In this document: positions 30,587 to 42,427 of the stretch, in pieces
How the letters are laid out: each line of letters opens with the position of its first letter
How positions within the stretch are numbered: position 1 is the stretch's first letter
Origin: Bullera alba
Lineage: Eukaryota > Basidiomycota > Tremellomycetes > Tremellales > Bulleraceae
Direction: 5' to 3'
DNA length: 64,000 nt
Assembly (NCBI GenBank): GCA_001600095.1
Contig: BCIX01000005.1
Coordinates: forward strand, 1,556,523 to 1,620,522
Notes under the pieces: model-generated
What the model was told of the DNA's origin: nothing
Database searches by the model: none
The model's input: only the letters and a program-made list of their open reading frames with translations
Translations under genes and position numbers: made by a program

Positions 30587-33481
30587 ATGGCTGCCGTCCA
30601 GATCCCACACCCGGTCTCTCGACCCTCGATGGACCGCAACCCTTCGTCTTTTGACCAACCTCGGTCTCGATCAACCCCTCCATTTGCCCAACATACTTAT
30701 GAACGCTCAACATCCCCTAATATCGGTAGACCAGGACTCCAGCACCATTCTCGGACATCGTCCAATGCCTCATCTCAACACTCGCCATATCAACAACCCT
30801 ACGGCTTAGTATCAGGATCCTACTTTGTCAATCCCGCCGCTCGCCCAAACATGTATCAACCTCAGCAACAGGCATGGCCAACGCAGCCACTTCCCGCAAC
30901 GGCATTCTACTCGCCGCAGCTACATCAATACCCAGGCCAAGTCTTCCCACAAGGCTTTCAACAGTCACAACCCGACTTTGCCGCCTGGACGAATGCGTAC
31001 CACCACATGGTAGCAGCCTCCATGGCCCCTCCGCCACCCCCTCAACCGGAGTATCTAGATAGCACGAGGAGGAGAACGAGTTCAGGACCTAGTTCAGTCC
31101 CATCTCATCAATCACTCGACCACTATTCCCAGCAGTATCAGTCGCAAGGCTCTTCTGCCAAACCCGCACCACAGCCATACCACCCATATAAACGAGGGCC
31201 GACTCATCAATCTTCTCGGGAAAACGTCAAATCTAGCGCTATCCCCCGTTCTGTCTCCCACTCTGCACTCCAGTCCGATCGACACTCGCCCTCCGATCTC
31301 GTCTCCCGCCAGAGTGATGCACACAGGAGGACATCGTCAATGGACACTGCGCCGGTCGCATCTGTTCCAACCCCAAAAGTGCCTTCTAGAACCGGTTCAT
31401 TGCCGCTGGAGCATGTCTCACCTCCCGTTGCGGCGGCACCGGTCACAGTCGCTCGAGTAGCTCCACCTCCGGCCAACGTCACCAATACGGTCAAGTCTAC
31501 AGCCAGACCTGCTCAAGCCGCAGCAACGCCTCTGCCCCTTCACACCGGCCCAATTGCCAACGCTGCAAATGCCTCTGCCAACAGGCCCTCACCTCTGTCC
31601 CAAGCACCTGTCGCTCCATCACCCGAGCCTGAGAAGAAGATGGGAGGACTGCGAGGCCGGCTGAAGAAGGCTCTGGAGAGAGATGCCACAACACCCAAGA
31701 AGCAATCAAGCACCCCATCCTCGGTCGCAGCACGATCTGCTCCACCTCAAGCATTTACTTCCCCCTCTGAGACCTCTACTCGATCCGCCACACCACCCAC
31801 CACTCCGCCTCAACACGATGACTACATCAGACCCCCCTCTGCGCCATTCGTCTCTCATCCCAGTGCGCTGAACAGCGATGTCAGCTTGGCCGAGACGGAA
31901 CGCACGGCTACGGCTCCCAGCGAGATGGGACAGGGGCAAAAGTCGAAACGAAGTTTGTTCAGGATGAAGAACATGTCCACCGACAACATCTCGCTCAGCT
32001 CCACCGTCTCCTCGGCAAGTATGATGATCAGGAAGATGGGTAGTTTGGGTAAATTGGCTAGGAGGAATAGGTGAGCTCAATCCCCGCGAAAAGCTCTATC
32101 ACTAGCTGACCCTTCTACTCAGTCTCATGGGCATCTCCAAGATCTTCAAAGACAAGCCATCCGATGAGGATGCTGCTCTGCCTGAAAAGAAGGAGAGTAC
32201 TGGATTTAGCTTGGGCAAAAAGAAGAAGAAGGCAAAGGATGCCAAGAACGCCAAAGCCGAAGCTGCCCCTGCTACCATATCAACAATCTCCGCCGAGGTC
32301 GATCGCGATGTTGGACTGGGGGATGACGACCGGGCTCTAGCCGGTCTGTCGCCAGCAGCCAAGTTGGCCAGACAGCATACTCTCAGGTCAAAGGCAAAGG
32401 ACGCCAAAGGGGATCAAGAGGTTCGACGCCGGACCGACTCGCAGACTTCAACTCGGACCGGCGAACCCGCTTGGGACAACAACACCACTACTAGGAACAA
32501 TCAAGCTCAGCAGGTTCAACAAGCGAGCTCGGTGCGAGACCTTCCCGCAGGCGCAGCGGTGCCAAAGGGATCGACGGGACCGGAAGTGCTGCACGTGACT
32601 CCCGGTAGAACGTCGACGGTCGTCCATGCGGTCAATGTCTCGGAACATGAGTACGACTCGGATGATGATTCGAGTGATGGGGAGACGGTGGAGGATGTCA
32701 CTGTGCAAGTGGGCAAAGTGAGGTTGAGCGATTCCAGCAACGCGGACCGGGAGTTCAGAGAGGCTTGGGGAAACGCCTATATCGACAGGAACGCGGTTCC
32801 AAGAAAGGGTATCCTGAAGAGTGAGTAGTGGCTCTGGTACACAGACTACCTGCAGGGATGATGCTGACCCAAACTCTCATAGCCGTGATATCGTTCGAAA
32901 AGCTGGAAGCGCTCGAAGCCTCGGAGGCCTCTGCCAACCGACAACGATCTGCATCAAGCGCTCAGGTCCCCAGTCACAACCTCTCCGGGCCCATGAGCAT
33001 CCCTCAAGCGGATCCCAATCAGATTGACGGTCTGCATCACCCATCGGCCCATCACCTCAACGGCGCTGAAGACCCCTACGACCCGTTCTCCCCATCCTTC
33101 TCTCCCTTTGACTCCACCCCGAAGCTCGGTACCTCTCCCTATGGCAACCCCGCGATGAACACCTCTGCGCCGACATTACCGACCATAGGGCAGAAACCGC
33201 CGGCAGCAAGAAGCATGACTGTGCCTGCGAGGAAGAGACTCATCTGGGCTCCGGAATGCGCCGTTTACTCGACCTATGACCCGGGTACATACGATAGGAG
33301 GAGCGAGCCCGCGACTTGTAATAGGTTGACGCCGGCCCTTGCCATGGAAATCAAGGCAGAGTGAGTGGACTCGGGCCTGTTGAATTTGTGACTACGCGCT
33401 GACGATAGCAGACTCAACGCGTTCAAGCTGGAGATGCCAGTCCACCCCGCTTCGCGGAACCACACCCACTACTTCGTGTAA
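30587..33481 (+). CDS. Bni4-like protein with conserved C-terminal box
   Basis: A ~905-aa, largely disordered protein (Ser/Pro/Gln/His-rich to about residue 350) with a conserved C-terminus: RKRLIWAPECAVYSTYDPGT, YDRRSEPATCNRLTPALAME and IKAELNAFKLEMPVHPASRN, ending HTHYFV. This C-terminal block is, from memory, shared with fungal Bni4-type proteins, which target protein phosphatase 1 and chitin synthase III to the bud neck. A basic helix lies mid-protein (GGLRGRLKKALERDA) with a Lys-rich stretch (GKKKKKAKDAKNAKAE). Just before the C-terminal part, VPRKGILKTVISFEKLEALE contains a GILK motif matching the [GS]IL[RK] phosphatase-1 docking consensus. Three introns (near 32071, 32822 and 33362) join in frame. 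ATG at 30587, stop TAA at 33479-33481. Confidence 0.75.
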
Positions 33482-34609
33482 TTGTGAGTACCGGACACTC
33501 CTGGTGGTGACGGGACTGACGCCTTGACAGAATTGTAAACCACATCACGACGTCACGACCCCACGTCACGAACATGCCCCTTCACGCTTCCACGCTCTTA
33601 TCGACACGCCATCGACTGCCTTTTCTGTGTCAACACCTCACTTTATTGTCAAATCGCTCTACCATCTGTGCTTTACCTCAATCTCATTCCACCAACTTCT
33701 CTCAGTCTTCGACCGTATCGCCCGTTGTTCATGCCGTGCCGTTTCGCCAATACATCCCATCCCACGCTTTTACAGTATCGCTTGTCGACAATACCTAGCA
33801 TCGAGTCAGAAGAGGGTGGCAGTGCTGTGTGACTTATGCGTTCTGCTCGCCTTATGTGGAGCGGAAGAGGACTTTAGTCTAGGTCATAGCTTAGTTTGTA
33901 CTGCACTGTGCATCTAGTATCGAAGCTGGGTCATGAGCGAGATCAAGTACTGAATGTGTGCTACACTCGACCGACGTTGACTCCAGCTCCGCCGACGTCG
34001 TCGACGAGATGATGATTCGGTTCCCTTTTGTTATTGTTCGTCTGAGCAACGCTTTTCAACTGTACTCTTATACCCAAACTCTTCCATCCTCTCTCGTCTT
34101 GTCATTCTTCGTGTCCGGTCATCTGCTCTACGTTCTCATCACCTGTATCAGCATACTCAGCGAGCTGGACGACCCCTCTGGCAGTGTGGGATCCGCAACA
34201 TCACTCAACTACGACTCACCGCGACTTCACACCGCGAGACGACCCTGGCGAACTTGCAACCCGCCTTTCTCGATTGATACCCCCTTTGACGACGTCGCCG
34301 GTGCCGCTTGAGAAGCACCATCCATCTCACGATTGAGATACATACACATAAGCGACCATAATCAAGTCAGATTGAGGCAGACTCAGTGGGGACGAGCGAC
34401 CGGGAAACAACACCGAGTGAGTACGCGTGACCCGAACAACTGGTATACAAGTCGTACTCCATCCATGCCAAGGGATCTTATTTGCTCATATTTCACACCC
34501 TATAGGACTAGAGTCGTGCACACCGTATCATACTTCGATCAGAAGGGACGGTACTTGTGCGAATCCGACTTGAACGACCCACCCCGCATGAGTCAACATT
34601 CCAGATAGT
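33482..34609. other. Intergenic, upstream of CDC25
   Basis: 3' flank of the Bni4-like gene and long leader of the RasGEF gene, transcribed the same way. A probable leader intron donor (GTGAGTACGCG) lies near 34418. The leader ends with a short uORF, listed separately. Confidence 0.5.
34588..34608 (+). promoter_or_regulatory. uORF ending one base before the CDC25 start
   Basis: ATG AGT CAA CAT TCC AGA TAG (six codons plus stop). The stop is followed by one T and then the CDC25 ATG at 34610. Such a nearly touching uORF can control main-frame initiation by reinitiation or leaky scanning. Confidence 0.55.
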
Positions 34610-37600
34610 ATGGCGAGCAGCTACGAGTACGCCCGGCCTCTATCGTCCGATTCGATCATTTCGCCCCATGCCGCCTTGGAAGCTCTGGCCGCACATGATG
34701 GACTGGACATCCACGACAGCTTTGGAATAGACTCTACCGGTGGCTCAGACGATGACTTTGGATTTGGATCAGGAGGAGGACTGAGAGGGTTGAACCATTC
34801 CCAGGGACAACACAATCAGGATAATGCTCGAGGACAAGGCCGTGGCAATGGCGATCACGATCAACTTTACCCCCCTCAAGGTTACAATGCCTATGCGAGC
34901 TCTTCACGCTCTACACCACGTCAACAGCCTCGTAAATCAATAGCCCCCTCATCCACCGGTCTCTCGTCCAACGGCAACGGTAATGGCAATGGAGGCTCGA
35001 GTCATAGCCAAGACAGCGGCTCCTCCAGAGGAAGCTTCAGTAGTGAAGGAGGAGGACATCACCATCGTCTCTTTGTCAGAGCTCGATTCGACTTTGAAGC
35101 CACCGACCCATCAGCGCTCTCCTTCGCCGCGGGCGAGATCATCGAGGTGATCACTCGCTTGGACAGCGGATGGTGGGATGGCATCCTGGTCAACAAGCTC
35201 AGAGGGTGGTTCCCCAGTAATTTCGTGGAGGAGATAGAGACCGACGAGGCATTGAGGATATTGAGTGGACAGCCTTCGACTCCCCAGCCGAAGCACGTCA
35301 GGCAGGATAGCCGTGGTGCACACACACAGGTCCAGGGACACCGGCAAATCGGGTCACTCTCATCCATCGCCTCATTGCAGATGGACGATGCGGCGAGGCA
35401 GGCAGAGCAAGAGGTTCCCGAAGACGATTTCACCTGGGGAGATATGCTGAACAAAGCCGGTGGAGGATCGTCAATGCTGGATTACGATGTCGGTCTGGAT
35501 GATCTCGCCCGAGAAGTCATGAGAGGCGCTTCCACCGACGACGAGGATGCCGAGATCCAAGCGAGAGAGTTTCAAATGGCGGCAGCTCAGGCCAGGAGAA
35601 GAACTCATTCGGACGATCAGAGTCTGAAGGAAATCGCATGGTCGGGACAACACGATACCCGAAGGAATCATACGGAGCAATTTGGCCTAGCGTCGAGACC
35701 AGGGGGAGCTGGCGGTTTGGACGAGTTTGGCGTACCTGCCAATAGGAGGGCGAGGGAGGAGACGGGCGAGACTGTTAGAGGATTCAAGCCCTCGGCTTTG
35801 ACCTTGACTCAGAGACAGGATCAACGTGAAGAGGAGATCCGAGAGGAGCCGAAAGTAACGAGCCGAAGACCATCCGCAGACCCAGATAGCGCCTGGGTCC
35901 CAAGTATAACGCCCGATGGCCAGGTCAGTCGTCGGATCTTGATATTCTAGTCTTAGAGCTGACTCTAGTAGGTCTACTATCACAATACTCAGACTGGAGA
36001 GGATTCTTGGGACCTACCCCCGGACACTCCAGGCGACGACTCTACAGGCACCTACTCTGGCGACGAGGATGACTTCTTTGGTACATTCCGTCGAGGTGAA
36101 TCTTCAACAGCATACGGCAACCCTTCAGGCTTCTCATCCGCCTCGCACGATCGACCACCCAGCCCCGGACAATCGTCGTTCCGACCCCCGGCAAAGCTGC
36201 AGAAAGACCTGCCCTACCCCTGGATAGCCCGGATGAGCGATGATGGCAGCGAATGGTTCTATTTGAACCGCCAAACCGGCGAGACCCGTCGGAATCCACC
36301 ATCCAGTCGACCCGTTTCCGATCAAATGGAAACCTTGAGCATCGCCTCCTCATCGCTCGCCGTTCCGGCTCCAACTGTCCCCTCTCGAGCTCCTGTCCGG
36401 CAGTCATGGGAGTTGAGAAAGAAACACGTGGACGAATGGTCGAAATTGACCACCGACGCTATGCAAGGTTTGCTCACCCCGCCTATCAGTCAAAACCTCG
36501 GTTGGCACATGGACATGGTGAACGACGCTCTGAGAGAGGTATTCGAAGCCGCCGTCACGGGCTCTGCCGCCGACGAGGAGCTGTCCCGCGCCGAGGCATT
36601 AGGCAGTGATGCTGGAATCGAAGACGCCCTACTGCGAGAAGAATCAGCGGTGGAAATGCTTCAAGTCTCACATGGTTCTTTGCTCGAGATACTACGCTCC
36701 CTCCTCGCTTGTTTCGGCTACGTGGGTCCGCTGGACGGAATGAACGACATGCCCAGACCGGCCTGGACCGGGGATATGACCTTGATTGGATCGATAGGTC
36801 TGTTGTCGTCGAATATCCACGCAGCGGTCTACTCGAAAAAGGTCGGCCAGTCCGGTTTGAGCACGTGGGTAGAGGTGATGCGCGCGGCGAGCAAGTTGAA
36901 GGATGTGATTAGTGGATTCCCCAGCTGGATAGGAGAGGGATTGCCAAGAGGAGAGCAGGAGGCTATATTGGGCAAACGGCTCATATGCCATTTGACCGTC
37001 GACGGCGTCGGGGAGATTCTCGGTGGGAAATGGGGCTTTGGACAGAGTTCACTTGCTCAGCTCGACCTATCGCCCTTGAATCTCGCCGTAGTGGCGGATC
37101 TACAGCGATTGAAGGGGTTGATTGAGGAGGTCCAACAGAACGACGATTCGATTCTCGATATCATCCGAATCGTCACCAAATTCACCACTAGAGCAAGCAA
37201 TATCGACATTGCAATCGCTGTGGATGTCGACGGTGATATATCCCAGAGAGCAAGAGAGGAGCAAGGGAAGATCTACTCTGACACCGTCACCAAAGTCCAC
37301 TCGGCACTGCATGACCTCGAAAAGGCTCACCTGGCACTTCATTCCGGCATGATCGCGCTGGCTACCGCGAACAAGCTCGATGGAGAGGTCTACACCACGA
37401 TCACCAATGCGACGGGAAAGACACTTGAATCGATCATCACGCTGTTACAGCTCTCATCGACACAACGTTCCTTGGCGGATAAACACAGTCTTCGAGCACA
37501 AATAGGCGTCCGATCACCACGGCATATCCCCACACGACCACCTTCCGTCGCCTCCAAGATATCGCGCAAGTCGCTCGTTCGACCGATCCGAACTCGAGGT

Positions 37601-39834
37601 TTAGATGAGGAGGACGAGGATCTCGCTGCTATGGCCTCCGAAAGGAGGGATACAGCTGGCGAAATGGCACCTACTAGCGCCGGGGGTATCAGTGCAAGTG
37701 CAAGTCAAACGTCGTTGTCGAGGCGTGATCCAATGAGCGCGACTAGCTCGACGACCAGTTTGGCATATCAGCAAACGGACAGCGATGGCGGCAGTATCCG
37801 CGGCAAGAGGAGCAGCATCATGAACTTTATGAAGGGCAGGTCTAGCGAAGAAACGAGTGAGTCTAGCCCCTTCCATCAGATTCAATGATGCTGACGGGTG
37901 TAGACCGGGGGACACGAGGTCGAGGCATTTCGAAAAAATTGGCCAAATTGCTCGGCGAAGACCCTCAATGGATACATTCCGTCCCTCCGCCCCAGTCGGC
38001 GGGTATGATGACCCCGCAACATGTCATTCCGGAGTCGCCATGGTTCTTGGGCGAGGACTACTCTGCGGAGGATATCGTCTTTGACGACAAGGGCGGTGTT
38101 CGAGCGGGAACACTCAGAGGTCTCATTGCGAGACTCACGCCTCATGGTCAGACCGGTGAGTCAGCCGTGCAATGCAAAGATGCGAGTCAAGGAGCTCATG
38201 ACGTTCCTCTAGACACCTCGTTCTTCCAATGTTTCCTCCTGACCTTCAGATCGTTCACCAACCCCCCGGAACTGTTTGAGCTCTTGGTGGAAAGGTATAA
38301 TATCGAGGAGCCAGAAGGTCTGAATGCGGGTGAAGCCCTGGATTGGCGAAAGTTGAAACAGACTCCTATCCGATTACGGTCAGTTGCAATCCCGCCTGCA
38401 TGCTGAGCTATACTGATATCGGTGGATAGGGTCGCCAACACAATCCGATCATGGCTCGACACGCATTACATCTCGGAGGAGGACGAGGGGATTTTGGACA
38501 GAGTGGAGGAGTTTGCTCGGACGACTCTATTGACAAATGGGAGTGAATTGCTGTCTAAGCAATTACTCAACCTTGTCGATCGACGGGTAAGTTTCTATAC
38601 CTCTCCAATACCCCAATCCGCGCTAAAGGCCTTATAGCGCTCTGGCGAGGGTGATACCCAAAGACGATTCATCTCCGGCGGGCTCCTCTCTCCACCTGCA
38701 CCACTGGTCCCAAGAGTTTTACCCGGCAAACAGCTCAAGCTCACCGATATCGCACCTCTCGAGCTCGCCCGACAGTTGACTATCCTCGAATTTGGCTATT
38801 TCCAGCGTATCAAGCCCGTGGAGTGTTTAAACAAGGCATGGAACCGCCCAGATGGGGACACCGTCGCGCCAAATGTCCGGAGTGTGATCAAAACGGCGAA
38901 CACGCTCAGTGGCTGGGTGTGCACCATGTGTTTAAGCAGCAAGGACCCGAAACAACGGGCTGCTATAATGAAGTACTTCATCCAGACGGCAATGGTGAGT
39001 CGGACGAAACCACTTGTGGAGAGCGAGATGAAGAGATGGGAACTGACGGCGGTGTAGGAATTGCGCAATTTGAACAACTTCTCCTCAATGGCCGCAGTGG
39101 CAGCAGGACTCAACATTGCCCCAGTGCTAAGGTTGAAGAGGACCAAAGAGCTTCTGAGCCAAAAGACCAACGCGGTCAAAGCCGAGCTTGACAAGACGCT
39201 CGATTCCACCAAGAACTTTTCAAACTACAAGGACATGTTGAAGACGATCAACCCGCCTTGTGTCCCTTTCTTCGGTGAGCACAGCCAATCTGTACTCAGC
39301 TTGGATACTGCTGACCCTGGTTGTAGGCTTCTGGTTATCCGCCCTGACATTCATCGAGGACGGGAACAAAGACATGGTGATGCCCGGCTCTGCGTTCCGA
39401 GGGATGACAAACTCTGCTTCCTCGAATTCCCTCGCGTCTACCAGTAATGGCATGACGCCAATGACTTCAGCAAATTCCAGCACTACGCCCATCGACCCGC
39501 AAAACACTCCGCTGTCCGGCCCGCAGAAACCCTTGATCAACTTCTTCAAGAGATCGCTCTCGGCCGAGATCCTAAGGGACATCCAGCAGTATCAGTCTCA
39601 ACCGTACAACTTGGCAAAGTGCAAGGTGGTGCACGATTGGATGATCAAGCAGTTGGAAGTGTGTGACAAGTCGTACGATTTGAACAAGCTATACGAGCTT
39701 TCGCTCCAGTTGGAGCCTAGGGAGAGGGAGGAGGAGAGGATCACGAGGATGTTGCATGATTCGGTGAGTACATCGCCGCCAGGCGATCATCAGACTGGGG
39801 TCCGAGACTGAATACGGTGTAGGGGTTCATCTAA
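34610..39834 (+). CDS. CDC25: Ras guanine-nucleotide exchange factor (Cdc25 type) with SH3 and two WW domains
   Basis: It loads GTP onto Ras at the plasma membrane. About 1,600 aa. Domains in order: a Gly/Asn-rich N-terminus; an SH3 at about residues 152-212 (VRARFDFEATDPSALSFAAG, SGWWDGILVNKLRGWFPSNF); a WW domain across an intron (SAWVPSITPDGQ / VYYHNTQTGEDSWDLPPD); a second WW (PYPWIARMSDDGSEWFYLNR, TGETRRNPP); a long helical region; RasGEF_N (GVRAGTLRGLIARLTPHGQT, FLLTFRSFTNPPELFELLVE) and the catalytic RasGEF (LTDIAPLELARQLTILEFGY, LNNFSSMAAVAAGLNIAPVL, VPFF/GFWLSALTFIEDGNKD). About eight introns, including 35925-35971 and 39774-39823; the last exon gives only GFI and TAA. The helical interdomain and overall order match basidiomycete Cdc25 homologues. 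Confidence 0.92.
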
Positions 39835-40771
39835 AGCCGTTATGATGACGACTATCCCGCGAGAACGACTTTCAGTAATGTGTAACGAAATAACGCCGCG
39901 ACGACTCTCTTGGGAACCGGTTCTGCCTCGGAGGGAAGCAAGTGTTCTGGGTGATGGGTGTGCATGTGGAGAACAATGTGTTAAGGGATACAGGGAGAGG
40001 AGACGCTTGGTCACCTAAAGGCAATAATGTGTCATTGGACAACAAGGAAGAAGAATGAGGATAGCAAGGGATAATATGGGATGCAGTGTGTGCGGGTTGT
40101 TGGCCAGACTGGACTTGCTGATGAGGTCGCCACGAGTCGAACGGCTTGCTCGGCCAAACTCATTGGCTGCTCTGAAGGAAGCTTACACCCCTTACAGTCT
40201 GCCAATCACTCAAGTCGCGCTAGCTGCATCATGCTCACTTGGACGTCATTTGGGACTGAAACGTGACACTATCAATACTCGTCGACTTCCATCGATCGGC
40301 CTTCGCAATCAAACGCGTGACAGTCGCTTCAGCCACTTTGACTACACTCCGATCAACCGGAAATCCCAAAGGAGCGATTCCCAATCAGCCACACCTCCAG
40401 ACGCTCTGGACCATCGCTATCGCGAGCATCGTCATTCAGTAGCATCTCGACCGCAATATCCCTTGAAACTGGCCGTCCTTTCAACAACCACAATACCAAC
40501 ACGCCAATGACGAAGGCGATGACCTACTGCTCATCTAGCGGTGTGTTGAAGAAGGACCGCAAACGACCCTATAGAACGCATAGAAGACGTCATGGCGCCT
40601 AAAGGCGAGTGATCCTTTATAGTACGTACACCCTCGCAGAGACTGATCGATCGGTCTTGATTTTTGGAAAGGGTAAGTAACGGCCTCAGTCCCCATATAC
40701 CACTTATAACGCCTCTTAATCACACTCAACTACTCACATAGCCAACCCATCCAATACCTTCTCGAATCACA
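39835..40771. other. Intergenic, no supported gene
   Basis: 3' flank of CDC25 and promoter side of array-family member H. Only unsupported frames are present. A TTATAAC motif 60-70 nt before member H is the nearest TATA-like element. Confidence 0.5.
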
Positions 40772-41077
40772 ATGGCACACGTCCAGGAAACAGACAGCGG
40801 GAGCTATCAGATGACCGGCTCGACCAAGTGGACTCTCACGGGTGACGCCTCCACTCTCGACGTTGTCCTGCTCAGAGGTTCAAGGATCCAGAAGTCGGAG
40901 AATGGGCCCTATTCGATCACCGGATATTCGCCCACTGCGTTGCCAGCCGGTTGGTCGAGCGTCAGTAAGCTCGCCTACAAGGGCGGCTCGGATGCGTCGC
41001 TGTTCCCGCAGGTCAGTGCCAATTTCAGTGCCGATTCGATCGAGATCCCTTCGAGTGCTATAGTCATGCGCGTCTAA
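40772..41077 (+). CDS. Small array-family protein, member H (dispersed)
   Basis: An intronless gene for 101 aa. It has the family layout but is 29 kb from the main array and on the other strand: SGSYQMTGSTKWTLTGD, VVLLRGSRIQKSENGPYSIT, LPAGWSSVSKLAYKG and a strand-rich end. It pairs best with member I (GSYTV / GSYQM, LMEGSQLTK / LLRGSRIQK, NW-x-x-L / GW-x-x-V). Link to the clustered members rests on the short RG[ST]-x-[IL] core and spacing, so it is weaker than the link among A-G. Confidence 0.62.
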   Translation: MAHVQETDSGSYQMTGSTKWTLTGDASTLDVVLLRGSRIQKSENGPYSITGYSPTALPAGWSSVSKLAYKGGSDASLFPQVSANFSADSIEIPSSAIVMRV

Positions 41078-41853
41078 GCCGGAGGCACACCGAGGGGAGG
41101 TAGTCCTAGCTGAATAGAGGAGGTCAGACCTAGAGATTGGGAGGTTCGGATGGGAGAGGACGGTACCGCCTGTCATGACTGACGAGTGCATATCTACTCT
41201 GACACATGCAATCTCTGGGCTGAACATCTGTTGTTCGCATTTACGTTCTGACCCGAAGGTCCCTCTGATCTACCTCAGAGAAAACCTACACTCACTCTCC
41301 CTCGCTCTCTGCTAGCTCATTTGTCAAACCGCCAATCCAAGTTGGCAGCCTGATCGTGGGGTGTGCAGAGAAAGGAAGAATCTGCGAGGATCATGCGGGT
41401 TAACTCGGCTCATGACATAGCCTCGCTACGGCCAAACTCGGTCCATCGCGGTATAAAGAGGCTACCAGGTCAAAGGACGATCACACGTCGACTTTCCACT
41501 TCTGACTAGCTTCAAGTCGCTCCCTTCACGCTTGCCTCCTGAGCCGGGTCAAAGGTGGTAGTAGGGTTGAAAGGCTCATTTGTCACCAAGGTGGGTTTAG
41601 CTTTCACGATGGTCGATTGGCTTTCGTCTTGACACATGACAACTGACATCCTTGGTATCACGCCTTGCCCATCGGCCCGAAGTGAGGGAGATGAGAGGGT
41701 CTGATGCCTGTTCTGGCCCGAAGAGCATAGAAGGTGATAGAAAAGGCAACCTCCCCCCTGGTGGACATATAAGCTCGGACACCTAACTCTCTCGCCCTAT
41801 CTCATTCTCGTTCACATCACTGACGCCACATCATCCCAATACCGCCTTACACG
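41078..41853. other. Intergenic between members H and I, with an orphan TATA box
   Basis: No gene seen. A strong GGTATAAAGAGG occurs at about 41451-41462 with no reading frame behind it, besides the TATA box of member I further on. Confidence 0.5.
41766..41773 (+). promoter_or_regulatory. TATA box of member I
   Basis: CATATAAG, 81 nt before the ATG of member I. Confidence 0.55.
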
Positions 41854-42180
41854 ATGTCCGCTATCACCACCAGCGAGCTCGGTTCCTACACCGTGAACAG
41901 CCCCACCGACTGGTCTGCCGTTCATTCCGATCACACCCACTCCACACTCACCTTGATGGAAGGCAGTCAACTGACAAAGTGTGAGAAGGGATATGACATC
42001 AGGGCGCTCCTGCCGGGTCATACCACCCTCGATGGTACGAAGAACTGGAGGAACCTTCAGAAGTTCACGTGCACAGGTACACACGGGGAGCAAGTGCCCA
42101 AGTCGGAGTCCTACCACGACATCTTCTCAACAGAGGTGGATGCGGGTGGTTTCGCAAAGGAGGTGAGCGACCAAGACTAG
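41854..42180 (+). CDS. Small array-family protein, member I (dispersed)
   Basis: A gene for up to 108 aa: MSAITTSELGSYTVNSPTDW, TLTLMEGSQLTKCEKGYDIR, LLPGHTTLDGTKNWRNLQKF and a terminal DIFSTEVDAGGFAKE. A GTGAGC right after the GFAKE codons could be an intron donor, so the last codons (VSDQD) are uncertain. It is the sister of member H next to it. Confidence 0.6.
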   Translation: MSAITTSELGSYTVNSPTDWSAVHSDHTHSTLTLMEGSQLTKCEKGYDIRALLPGHTTLDGTKNWRNLQKFTCTGTHGEQVPKSESYHDIFSTEVDAGGFAKEVSDQD

Positions 42181-42427
42181 ACATGTGCAGCTAGAGTCAA
42201 GTGGGCAAGTTTGGGACCTATCAGCCGATCAGGAGCAGCGAGAAGTTATGCAAAGCAGTGATCATGATCCGATGATGACCAACGTGCATGCTCATCCCAC
42301 TATTCTCTAGCTTCGTCTGACAATATTGATCCTCTAGAGCGATATACAAAAGGTGATTCATGATCACCATCTCGACCCATCATTTCCCCTATATCCCGAA
42401 ACAAACCCCACCGACCCTCTTGTCCCA

